A stretch of 7,433 nt of DNA, from contig SLMV01000088.1 of the NCBI GenBank assembly GCA_007133365.1, positions 1-7,433 of the forward strand, read 5' to 3'. Shown here one piece after another: positions 6,577-7,433 of the stretch (within the stretch, counting starts at the first letter, position 1; every line of letters starts with the position of its first letter). This stretch comes from Clostridia bacterium. Its GTDB lineage: Bacteria; Bacillota; Sulfobacillia; SLMV01. The translations under genes and the position numbers were made by a program. Below the pieces are notes generated by a model, which was not told the DNA's origin, made no database searches, and saw only the letters and a list, made by a program, of their open reading frames with translations.

Positions 6577-6596
6577 ACTGATATGGTTCATGGCTT
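6568..6596 (-). terminator. Hairpin terminator for leftward transcription (zinc-ribbon gene)
   Basis: AAGCCATGAAC (6568-6578) and GTTCATGGCTT (6586-6596) form a perfect 11-bp stem with a seven-base loop. Read leftward, the stem is followed by TTTCTGTATTCTT, a T-rich tail, whereas the rightward side has none. That orientation points to a terminator for the transcript of the zinc-ribbon gene, whose stop is 110 bases away. The palindrome GAAGGGCCTTC at 6601-6611 adds a further small stem just before it. Confidence 0.55.
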
Positions 6597-6646
6597 GGCT
6601 GAAGGGCCTTCCCTGCTAGAATATGATGCTTGTCCTCTGGCAGAGT

Positions 6647-6674
6647 CAGCAAGGGGTTTTGCTGTAGGCCCCTT
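6647..6674 (-). other. Possible H-type pseudoknot in the 3' untranslated region of the zinc-ribbon gene
   Basis: Read leftward, AAGGGG (6674-6669 complement region is CCCCTT on the plus strand), CAGC, CCCC and GCTG occur in interleaved order. GGGG pairs with CCCC (6653-6656 with 6669-6672) and CAGC pairs with GCTG (6647-6650 with 6661-6664), with loops of two to four bases. Either stem can be lengthened by two A-U pairs, but these extensions compete with each other. The geometry is that of a compact pseudoknot on either strand. It is short, so chance is possible. Confidence 0.3.
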
Positions 6675-6705
6675 CACGCCGCGTTTATGACTTGGTTATT
6701 GCTCG

Positions 6706-6909
6706 TCAAGTTGTCCAGGCCATTTCGGTGCTGCACTGGGGGCAGCGGGGGGTCAATTCGATGTAGCGAACGTCATCCGGCGCTTGCTGTTTTTGAATTT
6801 GCTCGGTGCAGCTCGGACAGTACCGTTCGCCGCAGCTGGGACAATGGGTCCAGCCCTTTAGGTCCTCGCCCGCCTCAACCTGACATCGACTGCATGTTAT
6901 TTTTGCCAC
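6706..6909 (-). CDS. Small zinc-ribbon protein with four CxxC pairs
   Basis: The product has 67 residues and carries four CxxC pairs: C6/C9, C23/C26, C31/C34 and C56/C59. This is enough for two tetrahedral zinc sites, arranged either as two ribbons or as a cross-brace. No catalytic domain accompanies them, and there is no signal peptide or membrane segment, so a small cytoplasmic metal-binding or adaptor protein is the safest description. The start is the GTG at 6907-6909, with GGGGAGGG five bases upstream. The reading frame stays open much further upstream, but that extension is low-complexity and lacks a ribosome binding site. It is divergent from the VIT-family ferritin-like gene and shares its AT-rich intergenic region, which suggests possible common regulation. 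I do not recognise a named family. Confidence 0.7.
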   Translation of the reverse strand: MAKITCSRCQVEAGEDLKGWTHCPSCGERYCPSCTEQIQKQQAPDDVRYIELTPRCPQCSTEMAWTT

Positions 6910-6937
6910 GATATCCCTCCCCGGAGTTTTGCGTTGG

Positions 6938-6966
6938 TTGCATTCTTTAATATTAGCATCTATTAA
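6938..6966 (+). promoter_or_regulatory. Candidate promoter in the AT-rich divergent region
   Basis: TTGCAT (6938-6943) and TATTAA (6961-6966) are 17 bases apart and point toward the ferritin-like gene. The patch also contains TTAATAT twice (6947-6953 and 6963-6969), 16 bases apart, in the most AT-rich part of the region. The zinc-ribbon gene on the other strand must also be read from here, but no good leftward pair was found. Matches to consensus are only moderate. Confidence 0.35.
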
Positions 6967-6997
6967 TATGATACTGCTTTTGGGGGCTGGATGCAAT

Positions 6998-7016
6998 TTC
7001 CTTTTCGGAAAAGGAA
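6998..7016. promoter_or_regulatory. 19-bp dyad in the leader of the ferritin-like gene, possible operator or hairpin
   Basis: TTCCTTTTC and GAAAAGGAA are perfect inverted repeats around a single central G. On DNA this could be the site of a dimeric repressor, lying about 25-45 bases past the predicted transcript start. In RNA it would fold as an eight-base-pair stem with a three-base loop, without a following T-run, about 90 bases before the start codon. It does not match a Fur, PerR or Zur box that I know. Confidence 0.4.
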
Positions 7017-7107
7017 TCGAAAAACGAGGAGAGCCGGGGAGGTGTGGGGAAAACAGTAGAAATGGGGAAGGAATTGCGGTAAAGAGGTGCGGGAGGAGGT
7101 TTTGGAG

Positions 7108-7433
7108 TTGGGAGCGAAACCGACGCTGGATTACCGGCAACGCCGGCGGATCCTAAATTTTCAACGAAACGAGATCACCGAATATCACGTGTATTCGCGC
7201 CTTGCGGAACAAGAGAAAGACCCGGAAAATCGCGATGTATTGCGCGAGATTGCCGAGGAAGAATTGGAGCATTATTTGTTCTGGAAGGAATATACCGGGC
7301 AAGATGTCGAGCCCAGTCGCTGGGACGTCTTGAAGTATTATTGGCTGGCGCGGATCTTTGGGCTCACCTTCAGTTTGAAGCTTCTAGAGCAGGGCGAGGC
7401 GGATGCCCATAGTCAGTATGCGGAGTTTTGTGA
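7108..7433 (+). CDS. VIT/CCC1-family ferritin-like (rubrerythrin-type) protein, N-terminal part (3' end outside window)
   Basis: The frame is open to the window edge and gives 108 residues. The sequence matches the rubrerythrin-like N-terminal domain often fused to a VIT1/CCC1-type iron/manganese transporter: NFQRNEITEYHVYSRLAEQE (17-36), NRDVLREIAEEELEHY (41-56) and ARIFGLTFSLKLLEQGEADA (81-100). Likely di-iron ligands include Glu22 or Glu25 and the ExxH pair Glu52/His55. Such proteins bind iron at the membrane and are linked to iron handling or oxidative stress. The membrane part would follow outside the window. The start is TTG at 7108, with GGGAGGAGG eight bases upstream. TTG at 7102 is too close to that site, and an in-frame GTG at 7087 has only weak support. 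The leader is long, about 135 bases from the predicted promoter, and carries a perfect 19-bp dyad. Confidence 0.85.
   Translation, partial: MGAKPTLDYRQRRRILNFQRNEITEYHVYSRLAEQEKDPENRDVLREIAEEELEHYLFWKEYTGQDVEPSRWDVLKYYWLARIFGLTFSLKLLEQGEADAHSQYAEFC

Noticed and set aside
6056..6619. Rightward 187-codon frame and an opposing leftward open frame of over 120 codons (about 5992-6393)
   Set aside because: The rightward frame has no ribosome binding site and a random-looking translation rich in Arg and Cys at its end. The leftward one lacks any usable start codon. Long open frames arise easily at this base composition.
6568..6674. End of an insertion sequence (terminal repeats)
   Set aside because: The inverted repeats here are local hairpins. 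No matching distant terminal repeat, target duplication or transposase frame was found in the window.
6910..7140. N-terminal extension of the zinc-ribbon protein to 144 residues
   Set aside because: The extension is Pro/Ser/Phe-rich low-complexity sequence running through the AT-rich promoter region, whereas GGGGAGGG sits right before the GTG at 6909.

Overview
The window reads as chromosome of a Bacillota (Firmicutes) bacterium. The evidence is strong GGAGG-type ribosome binding sites, use of TTG and GTG starts, a fairly GC-rich codon choice, and gene families typical of that phylum (YitT/DUF2179, TM1266-type regulator, ferritin-like VIT-family protein). A thermophilic, acidophilic or hydrogen-using lineage of the Alicyclobacillaceae/Sulfobacillus kind would fit, but this is inference and nothing here fixes the genus. 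No rRNA, tRNA, CRISPR array or intact mobile element is visible.

Layout. The 3' end of an HD-GYP cyclic-di-GMP phosphodiesterase gene (+, 1-350) converges through a strong GC hairpin (379-405) on a small TM1266-type regulator gene (-, 413-661). A short divergent promoter region leads to a gene (+, 749-1501) whose product joins a T4 endonuclease V-like pyrimidine-dimer glycosylase domain to a YbgA/DUF1722-like C-terminal half. Then follow a YitT-type membrane protein (+, 1611-2459) and a MATE efflux transporter (+, 2510-3919), close enough to be an operon. They converge on a long gene (-, 4113-5567) for a metallophosphoesterase/5'-nucleotidase-fold protein. It carries the His-Trp-Glu-Phe signature of the thiosulfohydrolase SoxB but no export signal.

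From 5568 to about 6567 no gene is recognisable. The segment has AT-rich patches and several short open frames on both strands that look like fragments. From 6568 to 6705 lies a structured 3' tail: a terminator-like hairpin for leftward transcripts, a small palindrome and a possible H-type pseudoknot. It follows a 67-residue four-CxxC zinc-ribbon gene read leftward from a GTG start (6706-6909). A 198-bp AT-rich intergenic region with a candidate promoter and a 19-bp dyad separates it from the start of a VIT-family ferritin-like gene (+, 7108 to window end), which begins with TTG and runs off the edge.

The genes do not form one pathway. The parts most worth following are the glycosylase-YbgA fusion, which joins two families both tied to UV photoproduct repair; the apparently cytoplasmic SoxB relative; and the structured RNA/DNA elements around the zinc-ribbon and ferritin-like pair. 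No wholly new multi-gene system can be demonstrated from this sequence alone.
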